From positions 434,001-498,000 of the forward strand of contig NZ_CP060587.1 in NCBI RefSeq assembly GCF_014334735.1: a DNA stretch of 64,000 nt, read 5' to 3'. Of the stretch, positions 54,766 through 63,118 are shown one piece after another (positions within the stretch are counted from its first letter, which is position 1; the number at the start of each line of letters is the position of its first letter). Source of the DNA: Aeromicrobium senzhongii. GTDB taxonomy: Bacteria; Actinomycetota; Actinomycetes; Propionibacteriales; Nocardioidaceae. Under the pieces are notes generated by a model. The model did not search any database and was not told the DNA's origin. It saw only the letters and a list, made by a program, of their open reading frames with translations. Position numbers and translations under genes: made by a program.

Positions 54766-55134
54766 ATGGCACGCCTCCTCGGAGTGGATCTGCCGCGCGA
54801 AAAGCGCGTGGTGATCGGACTCACGTACATTTTCGGGATCGGCCGCACTCGTGCGGTCGAGGCCCTCGCCGCCACCGGCATCGACCCCAACACCCGTGTT
54901 CACGAGTTGACCGACGACCAGCTCGTCGCGCTCCGTGACTACATCGAGGCGAACTTCCAGGTCGAGGGTGACCTGCGCCGCGAGGTCACCGCGGACATCC
55001 GCCGCAAGATGGAGATCGGCTCGTACCAGGGCCGCCGTCACCGTGCGCACCTGCCCGTTCGCGGCCAGCGCACCAAGACCAACGCGCGCACCCGCAAGGG
55101 CCCCAAGCGCACCGTCGCCGGAAAGAAGAAGTGA
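54766..55134 (+). CDS. rpsM: 30S ribosomal protein S13 (uS13)
   Basis: 122-residue head protein of the B1 bridges. [25 protein letters not shown] and the C-terminal [15 protein letters not shown] are diagnostic. First gene of the alpha operon section; 8 bp to rpsK. Confidence 0.98.
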   Translation: MARLLGVDLPREKRVVIGLTYIFGIGRTRAVEALAATGIDPNTRVHELTDDQLVALRDYIEANFQVEGDLRREVTADIRRKMEIGSYQGRRHRAHLPVRGQRTKTNARTRKGPKRTVAGKKK

Positions 55135-55142
55135 GGTAGCCG

Positions 55143-55541
55143 ATGCCCCCGAAGAACTCCGGCGCCAAGAAGGTGCGCCGCAAGGAGAAGAAGAACGTCG
55201 TTCAGGGCGAAGCCCACATCAAGAGCACGTTCAACAACACGCACGTGACGATCACCGACCCCAGCGGTGCGGTGATCGCGTGGGCCTCCGGCGGAACCGT
55301 CGGCTTCAAGGGCTCGCGCAAGTCGACTCCGTACGCCGCCGGCATGGCCGCCGAGGCCGCCGGACGTCAGGCGATGGACCACGGCATGAAGAAGGTCGAC
55401 GTCTTCGTCAAGGGCCCCGGCTCGGGACGAGAGACGGCGATCCGGTCGCTCAGCGGCGTCGGCCTCGAGGTCGGCACCATCTCTGATGTGACCCCCAGCC
55501 CCCACAACGGCTGCCGTCCGCCCAAGCACCGTCGTCTCTGA
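55143..55541 (+). CDS. rpsK: 30S ribosomal protein S11 (uS11)
   Basis: 132-residue platform protein. [20 protein letters not shown] and [16 protein letters not shown] are conserved. AGGTAGCCGATG-type start; short basic N-terminal extension. Confidence 0.98.
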   Translation: MPPKNSGAKKVRRKEKKNVVQGEAHIKSTFNNTHVTITDPSGAVIAWASGGTVGFKGSRKSTPYAAGMAAEAAGRQAMDHGMKKVDVFVKGPGSGRETAIRSLSGVGLEVGTISDVTPSPHNGCRPPKHRRL

Positions 55542-55572
55542 CGCGTCGACTTTCTTCAAGGAGTAATCACCC

Positions 55573-56181
55573 ATGGCCCGTTACACCGGACCTCTCACCA
55601 AGAAGTCGCGCCGTTACGGCGTCGACCTCGTTGGTGGGGACAAGGCCTTCGAGCGCCGTCCGTACGCGCCCGGCCAGCATGGCCGCACCCGCGTCAAGGA
55701 GTCGGAGTACCGCACCCAGCTGCAGGAGAAGCAGAAGGCGCGTTACACCTACGGCGTCCTCGAGAAGCAGTTCCGCAAGTACTACGAGCTCGCCTCGCGT
55801 CGTCCCGGCAAGACCGGTGACAACCTGTTGATCCTGCTCGAGAGCCGCCTCGACAACGTCGTCTACCGTGCCGGCCTGGCCCGCACGCGTCGTCACGCCC
55901 GCCAGCTGGTGACCCACGGTCACTTCCTGGTCAACGGCGTGAAGACGAACATCCCGTCGTTCCAGGTCAGCAAGCACGACATCATCGACGTCAAGACCAA
56001 GAGCCTGGACACGACGCCGTTCATCGTCGCTCGTGAGACCCACGACGCCGACACGGTGCCCGGCTGGCTCGACGTGTCGCCCGATCGTGGCCGCATCCTC
56101 GTGCACAACAAGCCCGTGCGCGAGCAGATCGTGGTTCCGATCCAGGAACAGCTCATCGTCGAGTTCTACTCGAAGATCTGA
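55573..56181 (+). CDS. rpsD: 30S ribosomal protein S4 (uS4)
   Basis: 202-residue primary 16S binder and mRNA-channel protein. MARYTGPLTKKSRRYGVDLVGG and RPYAPGQHG precede the S4 RNA-binding domain (SRLDNVVYRAGLARTRRHARQLVTHGHFLVNG). It has no cysteines, so it is the zinc-free form. It may be the operon autorepressor, as in E. coli. Confidence 0.98.
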   Translation: MARYTGPLTKKSRRYGVDLVGGDKAFERRPYAPGQHGRTRVKESEYRTQLQEKQKARYTYGVLEKQFRKYYELASRRPGKTGDNLLILLESRLDNVVYRAGLARTRRHARQLVTHGHFLVNGVKTNIPSFQVSKHDIIDVKTKSLDTTPFIVARETHDADTVPGWLDVSPDRGRILVHNKPVREQIVVPIQEQLIVEFYSKI

Positions 56182-56245
56182 TCCTTCACCAACCTCCACC
56201 AACCCGGCCCTCATATAGCGGTGGGACCGGAAAGGAAGATGCATC

Positions 56246-57256
56246 ATGCTGATCGCACAGCGCCCCGTTCTGTCCGAAGAGGTCGTCGACGAGTTCCGTT
56301 CGCGGTTCGTCATCGAGCCCCTCGAGCCCGGATTCGGTTACACCCTCGGCAACTCGCTGCGTCGTACGCTGCTGTCGTCGATCCCGGGTGCGGCCGTCAC
56401 CTCGATCAAGATCGACGGTGTCCTCCACGAGTTCTCGACCATCGAGGGCGTCACCGAGGACGTCACCGAGATCATCCTCAACCTCAAGAACCTCGTCGTG
56501 TCGTCGACGATCGACGAGCCCGTGGTCATGTACCTGCGGGCCGACACCGCCGGTGACGTCACCGCCGCGGCGATCACGCCGCCGGCCGGCGTGGAGGTCC
56601 ACAACCCGGACCTGCACGTCGCGACGCTCAACGACAAGGGTCGTCTCGAGATCGAGCTGGTCGTCGAGCGTGGCCGCGGCTACGTCTCGGCCGTCCAGAA
56701 CAAGACGGGCGACGAAGAGATCGGCCGCATGCCGGTCGACTCGATCTACAGCCCGGTCCTGAAGGTCACCTACAAGGTCGAGGCCACCCGTGTCGAGCAG
56801 CGCACCGACTTCGACAAGCTGATCATCGACGTCGAGACCAAGTCCTCGATCCTGCCGCGCGACGCGATCGCGTCGGCCGGTTCGACGCTGGTCGAGCTCT
56901 TCGGCCTGGCCCGTGAGCTCAACGTCGAGGCCGAGGGCATCGACATCGGCCCGTCGCCGGTGGACGAGCAGCTGGCCGCCGACCTCGCGTTGGCGATCGA
57001 GGACCTGGACTTCACCGTCCGTTCCTACAACTGCCTCAAGCGCGAGGGCATCCACACCGTGGGTGAGCTCATCACGCGCAGCGAGCAGGACCTGTTGGAC
57101 ATCCGCAACTTCGGGTCGAAGTCGATCGACGAGGTCAAGGCCAAGCTCGCCGAGCTCGGTCTGTCGCTCAAGGACAGCCCGCAGGGCTTCGATCCGTCCG
57201 CCGTCATCGACACGTTCGACGAGGACGCCGGATTCGCCGAGGACGAGCAGTACTGA
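56246..57256 (+). CDS. rpoA: DNA-directed RNA polymerase subunit alpha
   Basis: 336-residue assembly subunit. The N-terminal domain ([28 protein letters not shown]) dimerises and binds beta/beta'. The C-terminal domain ([27 protein letters not shown]...[11 protein letters not shown]) contacts promoter UP DNA and activators. GGAAAGGAAG precedes the ATG; 64 bp after rpsD. Confidence 0.98.
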   Translation: MLIAQRPVLSEEVVDEFRSRFVIEPLEPGFGYTLGNSLRRTLLSSIPGAAVTSIKIDGVLHEFSTIEGVTEDVTEIILNLKNLVVSSTIDEPVVMYLRADTAGDVTAAAITPPAGVEVHNPDLHVATLNDKGRLEIELVVERGRGYVSAVQNKTGDEEIGRMPVDSIYSPVLKVTYKVEATRVEQRTDFDKLIIDVETKSSILPRDAIASAGSTLVELFGLARELNVEAEGIDIGPSPVDEQLAADLALAIEDLDFTVRSYNCLKREGIHTVGELITRSEQDLLDIRNFGSKSIDEVKAKLAELGLSLKDSPQGFDPSAVIDTFDEDAGFAEDEQY

Positions 57257-57290
57257 ACTGCTCTGACACCACTGATTCAGGAGTAACGAC

Positions 57291-57845
57291 ATGCCCACCC
57301 CCACCAAGGGTCCTCGCCTCGGCGGCAGCCCTTCGCACCAGCGGCTGATCCTGGCGAACCTGGCCCAGAGCCTGTTCGAGCACGGCCGCATCACGACGAC
57401 CGAGGCCAAGGCCAAGCGCCTGCGCCCGTACGCCGAGCACCTCATCACCAAGGCCAAGACCGACACGGTGGCCAACCGCCGCCACGTCGTCAAGGTCATC
57501 CGTGACAAGGGCGTGCTGCACACGCTCTTCACGGAGATCGGTCCGGCCATGGCCACCCGTCCGGGCGGCTACACGCGCATCACGAAGATCGGTCCGCGCA
57601 AGGGCGACAACGCCCCCATGGCCGTCATCGAGATCGTGGAGGCCAAGGACTTCGACGCCGCCGCGCCGAAGGCTCCGGCTGCCGAGGCCGCTCCGGCTGC
57701 CGAGGCCGCTCCGGCTGTCGAGGAGGCCCCGGTCGAGGAGACCGTGACCGACGAGACCGTCGAGACGCCCGCCGAGGAGACCGCTGAGGTCACCGAGGCT
57801 CCGGCCGACGAGGCGACCGAGTCCACGCAGGACGAGGCCAAGTAA
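57291..57845 (+). CDS. rplQ: 50S ribosomal protein L17 (bL17)
   Basis: 184 residues. The bL17 core (about 1-121; [36 protein letters not shown]) is followed by a low-complexity Ala/Glu/Pro/Thr tail of about 63 residues, encoded partly by an 18-nt tandem repeat. Such tails occur in other actinobacterial L17 proteins. Last gene of the alpha operon, closed by the terminator at 57856; no truA gene follows, unlike many relatives. Confidence 0.97.
   Translation: MPTPTKGPRLGGSPSHQRLILANLAQSLFEHGRITTTEAKAKRLRPYAEHLITKAKTDTVANRRHVVKVIRDKGVLHTLFTEIGPAMATRPGGYTRITKIGPRKGDNAPMAVIEIVEAKDFDAAAPKAPAAEAAPAAEAAPAVEEAPVEETVTDETVETPAEETAEVTEAPADEATESTQDEAK
57672..57723 (+). repeat. 18-nt tandem repeat in rplQ tail
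   Basis: Nearly three copies of an 18-nt unit coding for APAAEA; copies 57672-57689 and 57690-57707 are identical and the third diverges. Length variation would keep frame. Confidence 0.8.
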
Positions 57846-57855
57846 CACCTCTCGT

Positions 57856-57890
57856 ACGAAGCGCCCATCCCGCTGGGGTGGGCGCTTCGT
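57856..57890 (+). terminator. Terminator after rplQ (copy 3 of the recurring hairpin)
   Basis: 16-bp stem with one G-U, GCT loop; arms ACGAAGCGCCCATCCC and GGGGTGGGCGCTTCGT closely match those after rplL. A second 7-bp hairpin (GCGACGC/GCGTCGC) follows at 57903-57920. Confidence 0.88.
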
Positions 57891-57989
57891 CGTTCCCGGG
57901 CAGCGACGCCTCCGCGTCGCACCCGCGGGTTACCATCAAGAGCCACTCGTGGAGCGGGTCGGCGAGACATTGTCGGGGGAAGGTCCATC

Positions 57990-59996
57990 ATGACGCCGTG
58001 GCTGCGCCGTCCACTCACCCTGCTCGTGCCTGCGGCGCTGACCTGCGCCCTGGCGGCGGGCTCGCTGCCAGCAGTCGCGGCCGATGCTGCGGACCCGCTG
58101 AACACCGCGCCGTTGTCCCAGCCCGCCCGCGGCCTGATCGTCAAGCTCGCCGATGACGCGGACGGTGCCGTGGCCGACCTGGTCGACGACGTCGCCGCCG
58201 AGCTGCCCAGCGACATCGGCGTGGCCGAGACGACCTCCGGCCCGGCCGACCTCGGCCTGCTGGAGCTGTCCGAGGAGGTCGAGTCCGAGGATCTCGACGC
58301 CGCGATCGAGGTGCTGGAGTCCGACCCGCAGGTCGAGTGGGTCGTCCCCAACGGCGTCCGCCTGCCCTCGGCGACCGCGAACGACCCGTACTTCACCAAC
58401 GGCCGGCTCTGGAACCTCAACGGCGCCTGGGGCGTCGAGGCCGACAAGGCCTGGGACATCACCACCGGCAGCCCGAACGTGCGGGTCGCGGTCGTCGACA
58501 CGGGCCTGGTCGCCAACCATCCCGATCTGGTGGGGCAGTCGGTCGCGGGTCGCGACTTCGTCGACGACGAGTACGACTGCGCCAACCTCGCCTGCTCGCG
58601 GATCCGGTACCGCAACTCGTTCACCAGTGCCAACGACGGCAACAGCTGGGACGCCAACCCCGCGGACCCCGGTGACTGGCGCGACTACGCCGGCCAGTGC
58701 GCGGGGATGGCCCAGGGCCGCAGCACGTGGCACGGCACCCATGTCGCCGGCACGATCGCGGCGAAGCGCAACAACGGCGTGGGCGTCGTGGGCGTCGCGC
58801 CCACGGTGAAGGTGCAGCCGGTCCGCGTCCTGGGGCGCTGTGGCGGCACCGACTGGGACATCGCGATGGGGGTCCTGTGGGCCTCGGGCGTGAACGTCAC
58901 CGGCTACGACGGCCGTCGTCACGGCGCCGTCCCGGTCAACCGGACGCCCGCCAAGGTCATCAACCTCTCGCTGGCTGGGTGGGTGCCTCGGCCCGCGGAC
59001 GTGCGGGAGCTGTGCAAGTTCTACGGTCAGATCGCCTCTGTCGCGCGCAAGCGTGGGTCCACGATCGTCGCCGCGGCGGGCAACAACGGGCGGAACCACG
59101 CCCAGAACGTGCCCTCGTCGTGCCCCGGCTACATCGCCGTGGCCGCCACGGACCAAAAGGGGTTGCGCGCGAGCTTCTCGAACTACGGCCCCGGCATCGA
59201 CGTGGCGGCCCCCGGCGTCGGGATCGTCTCGACGTTCAACACCGGCGCGAAGGCGCCGGCGACGAACACCTACGCCTCGTGGGACGGCACGAGCATGGCC
59301 GCGCCGGCTGTTGCGGCCACTGCGGCTCTCGCGTACTCGGCGGGGATCACGCACCCCGACGTGGTCGAGCGCGTACTCAAGGCCACTGCACGACGGGCGG
59401 CCGGGTGCTCCGTGGCCCAGTGTGGCGCGGGTGTCGTCAGTGCCCACAAGGTCCTGACCGCCAAGGCTCCGACGAGTGCGCCCCGATTGACCGGAACGCC
59501 GCGGCCCGGTGGCACGCTGCGGGCGACGCCGGGGGCGTGGCGCAACGGCGCCACCGTCAAGCTCACCTGGCTCCGTGCCGGCCGCGCCGTCGCCACGGGC
59601 CCCGCGTACCGGGTGACGAAGGCCGACATCGGCAAGGTCGTCACGGTGCGGGCGACCGCCACGAACGGCTCGCCGGGGATCTTCCACCAGAGCTCGGTCG
59701 CGGTGAAGGTCAAGCCTCGTCTGGCCTTCGGCCTGCCGTCGAAGCTCAAGAAGTCCACGCGCGCCAAGATGACGGTCAAGGTCAAGGCGCCCTACGTGCG
59801 CCCGACCGGCACGATCAAGGTCTACGACGGCAAGAAGCGCATCGCCGTCAAGAAGCTGAAGGCCAAGAACAAGGGCAAGGTCGTCATCAAGCTGCCCAAG
59901 ATCACGAGGAAGGGCAAGCACCGCATCCGGGTCGTCTACTCCGGCAGCGGCAAGGTGAGTGCGGCCAAGCGGAGCAAGGTCGTCCGCGTCCGCTGA
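57990..59996 (+). CDS. Secreted S8 subtilisin-like serine protease
   Basis: 668-residue exported protease. Signal peptide 1 to about 31 (LPAVAADA), a propeptide-like region (46-125, ending near EWVVPN), then the catalytic domain with D170 (VAVVDTG), H248 (WHGTHVAGT), oxyanion N365 (AAAGNNG) and S435 (WDGTSMAAP). After about residue 490 come an Ig-like repeat of the TGTPRPGGTLRATPGAW type and a Lys-rich final Ig-like domain (PTGTIKVYDGKKRIAVKKLK). Cysteines in the catalytic domain suggest disulfides. It is tandem with a paralogue of the same architecture. Extracellular protein degradation is likely; targets unknown. Confidence 0.88.
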   Translation: MTPWLRRPLTLLVPAALTCALAAGSLPAVAADAADPLNTAPLSQPARGLIVKLADDADGAVADLVDDVAAELPSDIGVAETTSGPADLGLLELSEEVESEDLDAAIEVLESDPQVEWVVPNGVRLPSATANDPYFTNGRLWNLNGAWGVEADKAWDITTGSPNVRVAVVDTGLVANHPDLVGQSVAGRDFVDDEYDCANLACSRIRYRNSFTSANDGNSWDANPADPGDWRDYAGQCAGMAQGRSTWHGTHVAGTIAAKRNNGVGVVGVAPTVKVQPVRVLGRCGGTDWDIAMGVLWASGVNVTGYDGRRHGAVPVNRTPAKVINLSLAGWVPRPADVRELCKFYGQIASVARKRGSTIVAAAGNNGRNHAQNVPSSCPGYIAVAATDQKGLRASFSNYGPGIDVAAPGVGIVSTFNTGAKAPATNTYASWDGTSMAAPAVAATAALAYSAGITHPDVVERVLKATARRAAGCSVAQCGAGVVSAHKVLTAKAPTSAPRLTGTPRPGGTLRATPGAWRNGATVKLTWLRAGRAVATGPAYRVTKADIGKVVTVRATATNGSPGIFHQSSVAVKVKPRLAFGLPSKLKKSTRAKMTVKVKAPYVRPTGTIKVYDGKKRIAVKKLKAKNKGKVVIKLPKITRKGKHRIRVVYSGSGKVSAAKRSKVVRVR

Positions 59997-60094
59997 TCTC
60001 CTGCGCCAAAGGGGGGACGTGACACCCGTGGCACCGGTAACCTGCTGAGGTTCACCTCGTTCGTCGAGACGTCCCCTCCCGTCAGGACACCGCC

Positions 60095-62314
60095 GTGCGC
60101 CGCAGCCTGCCCTTGTTGGTCCTTCCGGTCCTTGTCGCGGCCACCGTGATGGTCGACGTCGGCGCCTCGGCGGCGCCGTCGGGTCCGCCGCCGGGCACCG
60201 CTGTGTCGGTCACGACCGATCCCGCGGGCGCGAAGGCGCCGGCCCTGGCCCGCGGCCTCATCGTGAAGGCGCGCACGGACACGCCCGCCCGACGTGCGTC
60301 GATCGCCCGGAGCGCGCGCACCGAGCTGCCCGACGGCAACGATGTGGCGTCGACCAGCAGCGCGCCGGCCGGGCTGTCCGTCCTGCGGCTCCAGGACCCG
60401 GTGCCCGTCGGCGAGCTCGATGCGGCGATCGCCGAGATCGACGCACGTGCCGATGTCGAATGGGTCATCGCGGACCGGCTGCGATCGACCTCCAGCGTGC
60501 CGCCGGTCTCGGTCGACGACCCGCACTTCCTCATCCAGGGGAACCTGTGGGACACCCGCGACACCATCGACGGCCTGCCGACGAACGGCGGCTTCAGCAC
60601 GAAGGCACCGGCGTTGTGGCGCTCCACGAAGGGCGACCCCTCCGTGGTCGTGGCGGTCGTCGACACCGGCCTCGCCGCGCATCCTGACCTGGTCGGCCAG
60701 ACCGTCGCGGGCTACGACTTCGTCGACGACGAGTGCACGCCGGTCGGCGACGCCTGCCACTACGACCGCACGTACATCAATGCCGGCGACGGGAACGGAT
60801 GGGACGCCGATCCGGCCGATCCGGGCGACTGGCTCGACGAGGGCCTGGTGACGAAGTGCTTCGGCCCGATCGACGACCCGGCCGACTACACGGCCGACAG
60901 CTCCTGGCACGGCACGCACGTGGCAGGCACGGTCGCCGCGAAGGCCGGGAACGGTATCGGCGTGGCCGGCGTGGCGCCGGGCGTGAAGGTGCAGCCCGTC
61001 CGCGTCATGGGCCACTGCGGCGGCTGGGACCTGGACATCGTGTTCGGGATCCTGTGGGCGTCCGGCGAGGACCTGCGCGAGTACGGGGTGCCCCTGAACC
61101 CGACGCCGGCGAAGGTCGTCAACCTGTCGCTCGGCGGCGTGTACGACTCGGCGGCCGAGGCCGCCCAGGACTGTGAGCTCTACAGCGACGTCGCCACCGT
61201 GGCTCGGGCGCGCGGCGTGACGCTCGTGGCCGCTGCGGGCAACGCGTCCGGCCAGGCGATCGCGCCGCTCAACCTGAGCGTGCCCGCGTCCTGCGCCGGG
61301 TACGTGAGCGTCACCGCCTCGAGCGACACCGGACACCGCTCCTGGTACTCGACCGCGGGGGAGGGGGCGGACATCGCCGCACCCGGCGGTGACATGCAGG
61401 TGCCCACCACGTCGGCCGAGCGCGGCATCTTGTCCACCATCAACCTGGGTGCGACGCGACCGGCGGCGGCGGGCTACGGCTTCTACCAGGGCACGAGCAT
61501 GGCCGCTCCGGCCGTGGCTGCGGGTGCGGCACTGCTGTACTCCCTGGGCATCACCGGCCCTGCCGCCGTCGAGCCGGGCCTGAAGTCGGCGGTTCAGCCG
61601 TTCTCGACCGTGCCCTACGGGCAACGCACGATCGGCGGCGGGACCGCGTCGCTCACGACCGACGAGCTCGACTGCACCACCACGGGACGGACGGCCTGCG
61701 GCGCGGGCATCCTGGACCTGTCCCGGGTGACGGCGCCCCTCGGCGCGCCGAAGATCACCGGGACGCCGGCACTCGGCGTGGTCCTGCAGGGCCAGTCGCG
61801 CGGTCTGACGAACGGCGGCGCCGGCTCGACCATCACCTGGTGGCGAGGAGCGACGAAGGTCGGCACGGGGGCGACCTATCGGGTCGTCGCCGCGGACCTG
61901 GGTCGGACGTTGACCGTGCGGGACACGGTGGCCTCGGGGCCCTTCGCCGGTGCCTCGCGGGCGGCGTCGGTGGACGTGCCGGTCGCGCCGACCCCGACCC
62001 CGAAGCCGACGCCCCAGCCGGTGGCCAAGGTGAAGGCGACGGTACGGATGTCGGTGCCGTCGAAGGTCAAGCGCACGAAGCGCGTGCCGGTGACCGTGCG
62101 GATCGCGGCGCGCGGCGTGCGTCCCACCGGCACGGTGCGGGTGTACGACGGCCGCAAGCGGCTCGCGACACGGAAGCTGCAGGCCAAGCACGGCGGCAGC
62201 CTGCGGATCACCCTGCCGAAGCTGAAGAAGGGCAAGCACCGCATCCGCGTCGTCTACTCCGGCAGTGCCACGGTGCGCTCGGCAGCGACGAGCAAGGTCG
62301 TCCGCTCCCGCTGA
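60095..62314 (+). CDS. Secreted S8 subtilisin-like serine protease (tandem paralogue)
   Basis: 739-residue paralogue of the preceding gene. GTG start, signal peptide 1 to about 27, propeptide-like segment ending EWVIAD (about 127), catalytic D190, H272, N383 and S468 (QGTSMAAP), all intact. Its C-terminus repeats the plan: TGTPALGVVLQG-type Ig-like module, a Pro/Thr/Lys linker (PTPTPKPTPQP), and a basic Ig-like domain ending KGKHRIRVVYSGSATVRS. 38 nt near the 3' end differ from the first gene at a single base. The spacing of 98 bp has no terminator, so they may be co-transcribed. Confidence 0.88.
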   Translation: MRRSLPLLVLPVLVAATVMVDVGASAAPSGPPPGTAVSVTTDPAGAKAPALARGLIVKARTDTPARRASIARSARTELPDGNDVASTSSAPAGLSVLRLQDPVPVGELDAAIAEIDARADVEWVIADRLRSTSSVPPVSVDDPHFLIQGNLWDTRDTIDGLPTNGGFSTKAPALWRSTKGDPSVVVAVVDTGLAAHPDLVGQTVAGYDFVDDECTPVGDACHYDRTYINAGDGNGWDADPADPGDWLDEGLVTKCFGPIDDPADYTADSSWHGTHVAGTVAAKAGNGIGVAGVAPGVKVQPVRVMGHCGGWDLDIVFGILWASGEDLREYGVPLNPTPAKVVNLSLGGVYDSAAEAAQDCELYSDVATVARARGVTLVAAAGNASGQAIAPLNLSVPASCAGYVSVTASSDTGHRSWYSTAGEGADIAAPGGDMQVPTTSAERGILSTINLGATRPAAAGYGFYQGTSMAAPAVAAGAALLYSLGITGPAAVEPGLKSAVQPFSTVPYGQRTIGGGTASLTTDELDCTTTGRTACGAGILDLSRVTAPLGAPKITGTPALGVVLQGQSRGLTNGGAGSTITWWRGATKVGTGATYRVVAADLGRTLTVRDTVASGPFAGASRAASVDVPVAPTPTPKPTPQPVAKVKATVRMSVPSKVKRTKRVPVTVRIAARGVRPTGTVRVYDGRKRLATRKLQAKHGGSLRITLPKLKKGKHRIRVVYSGSATVRSAATSKVVRSR

Positions 62315-62339
62315 GTCGCGTCACGCGTCGAAGGAGTCA

Positions 62340-62360
62340 CCCCGTCCGATGCGGACGGGG
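62340..62360 (+). terminator. Hairpin after second protease
   Basis: Perfect 9-bp stem CCCCGTCCG/CGGACGGGG with an ATG loop; no T tract. The rest of the 138-bp gap shows nothing else convincing. Confidence 0.55.
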
Positions 62361-62452
62361 CCCTGCGCCGCGGCGGCCGTGACGGGGACTCCGCGGCGGG
62401 TCACCTCGACGTGACCTCCGGACCCGGAGACGTGCCCGGGTGAGTGGTCGCC

Positions 62453-62956
62453 TCAGCGGACGCCCAGGGGTGCGGCCAGGGGCAGCGACCACGGCAGTGC
62501 CTCGTGCTCACGGAGTCGGTCCCGCAGCACCTCTGTCAGGTGCTCGGGCATCGGTGTCGTCCGCCGCGAGGTGAGGTCGACGTGGAGCTCGAGGAACTCC
62601 AAGGTGTTGGCGATCGTCCCGCGCGAGCGGTTGACCACGATCGTCAGCCCGTGGATCGCCTTGGGTGCGACGCCGAGGATGCGCAGGTGGACCGACAGCT
62701 CGTCGCCGACCAGGGACTCGTCGAGGAAGCGGATGTGGTGCTCCACGCTGAAGACGCTGTGTCCGGTGCGAGCGCGGTAGGCGTCGTCGAACCCCAGCTC
62801 GGTGAAGGCCGCGTCGGCGGCCTCCATGTGCAGCCGGTAGTAGTGGCCGACGTTGACGTGTCCGTTGCCGTCCTCGAACTCGGGCGGCGCGACCAGGGAC
62901 AGGGCGGTCCCCAGGCCGGAGACGTCGTCGATCGTGGGCGCGGTGGCGGTGGTCAT
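62453..62956 (-). CDS. Acyl-CoA thioesterase, 4HBT hotdog fold
   Basis: 167-residue single-hotdog protein likely to hydrolyse an acyl-CoA. EFEDGNGHVNVGHYYRLHMEAADAAFTELG matches the 4-hydroxybenzoyl-CoA thioesterase pattern (active-site Asp replaced in the DGNGHVN form), followed by FSVEHHIRFLDESLVGDELSV. ATG 62956 is chosen because TAGAGT sits 7 nt upstream; a 12-residue longer start at 62992 lies inside the candidate operator. Divergent from the acyl-CoA ligase gene, suggesting shared control and one lipid-related pathway. Confidence 0.8.
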   Translation of the reverse strand: MTTATAPTIDDVSGLGTALSLVAPPEFEDGNGHVNVGHYYRLHMEAADAAFTELGFDDAYRARTGHSVFSVEHHIRFLDESLVGDELSVHLRILGVAPKAIHGLTIVVNRSRGTIANTLEFLELHVDLTSRRTTPMPEHLTEVLRDRLREHEALPWSLPLAAPLGVR

Positions 62957-62963
62957 GGCGGTC

Positions 62964-62969
62964 ACTCTA
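62964..62969 (-). promoter_or_regulatory. -10 element (TAGAGT) of thioesterase gene, leaderless
   Basis: Minus-strand TAGAGT, 7 nt from the start codon and 9 nt from operator site 1. Confidence 0.5.
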
Positions 62970-62977
62970 ACCACAGT

Positions 62978-62991
62978 TGAATCGAGTTTCA
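62978..62991. promoter_or_regulatory. Candidate operator site 1 (TGAA-N6-TTCA)
   Basis: TGAATCGAGTTTCA; its reverse complement TGAAACTCGATTCA matches site 2 at 10 of 14 bases. It lies just upstream of the thioesterase -10. Confidence 0.45.
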
Positions 62992-63024
62992 TATCCCTCG
63001 CCCACCTCGTCGGGGGTGCCCGGG

Positions 63025-63053
63025 GTGACGTGGCCGCGTTTAGGTGCTAAAAC
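63025..63053 (+). promoter_or_regulatory. Promoter of acyl-CoA ligase gene
   Basis: GTGACG (63025-63030), 17-bp spacer, TAAAAC (63048-63053) with TGC in front, an extended -10. Confidence 0.4.
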
Positions 63054-63067
63054 TGAAACCAAGTTCA
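63054..63067. promoter_or_regulatory. Candidate operator site 2 (TGAA-N6-TTCA)
   Basis: TGAAACCAAGTTCA directly after the presumed -10, the position expected for a repressor site. Confidence 0.45.
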
Positions 63068-63118
63068 CCTTGTGACGCACGACACGTGTCGTCACGTCAG
63101 TTGCGATCGAAGGACGAC

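Noticed and set aside
57672..57723. Tandem repeat considered as a CRISPR-like or phase-variation array
   Set aside because: An 18-nt unit inside the rplQ reading frame without spacers; it encodes an Ala/Glu tail and keeps the frame.
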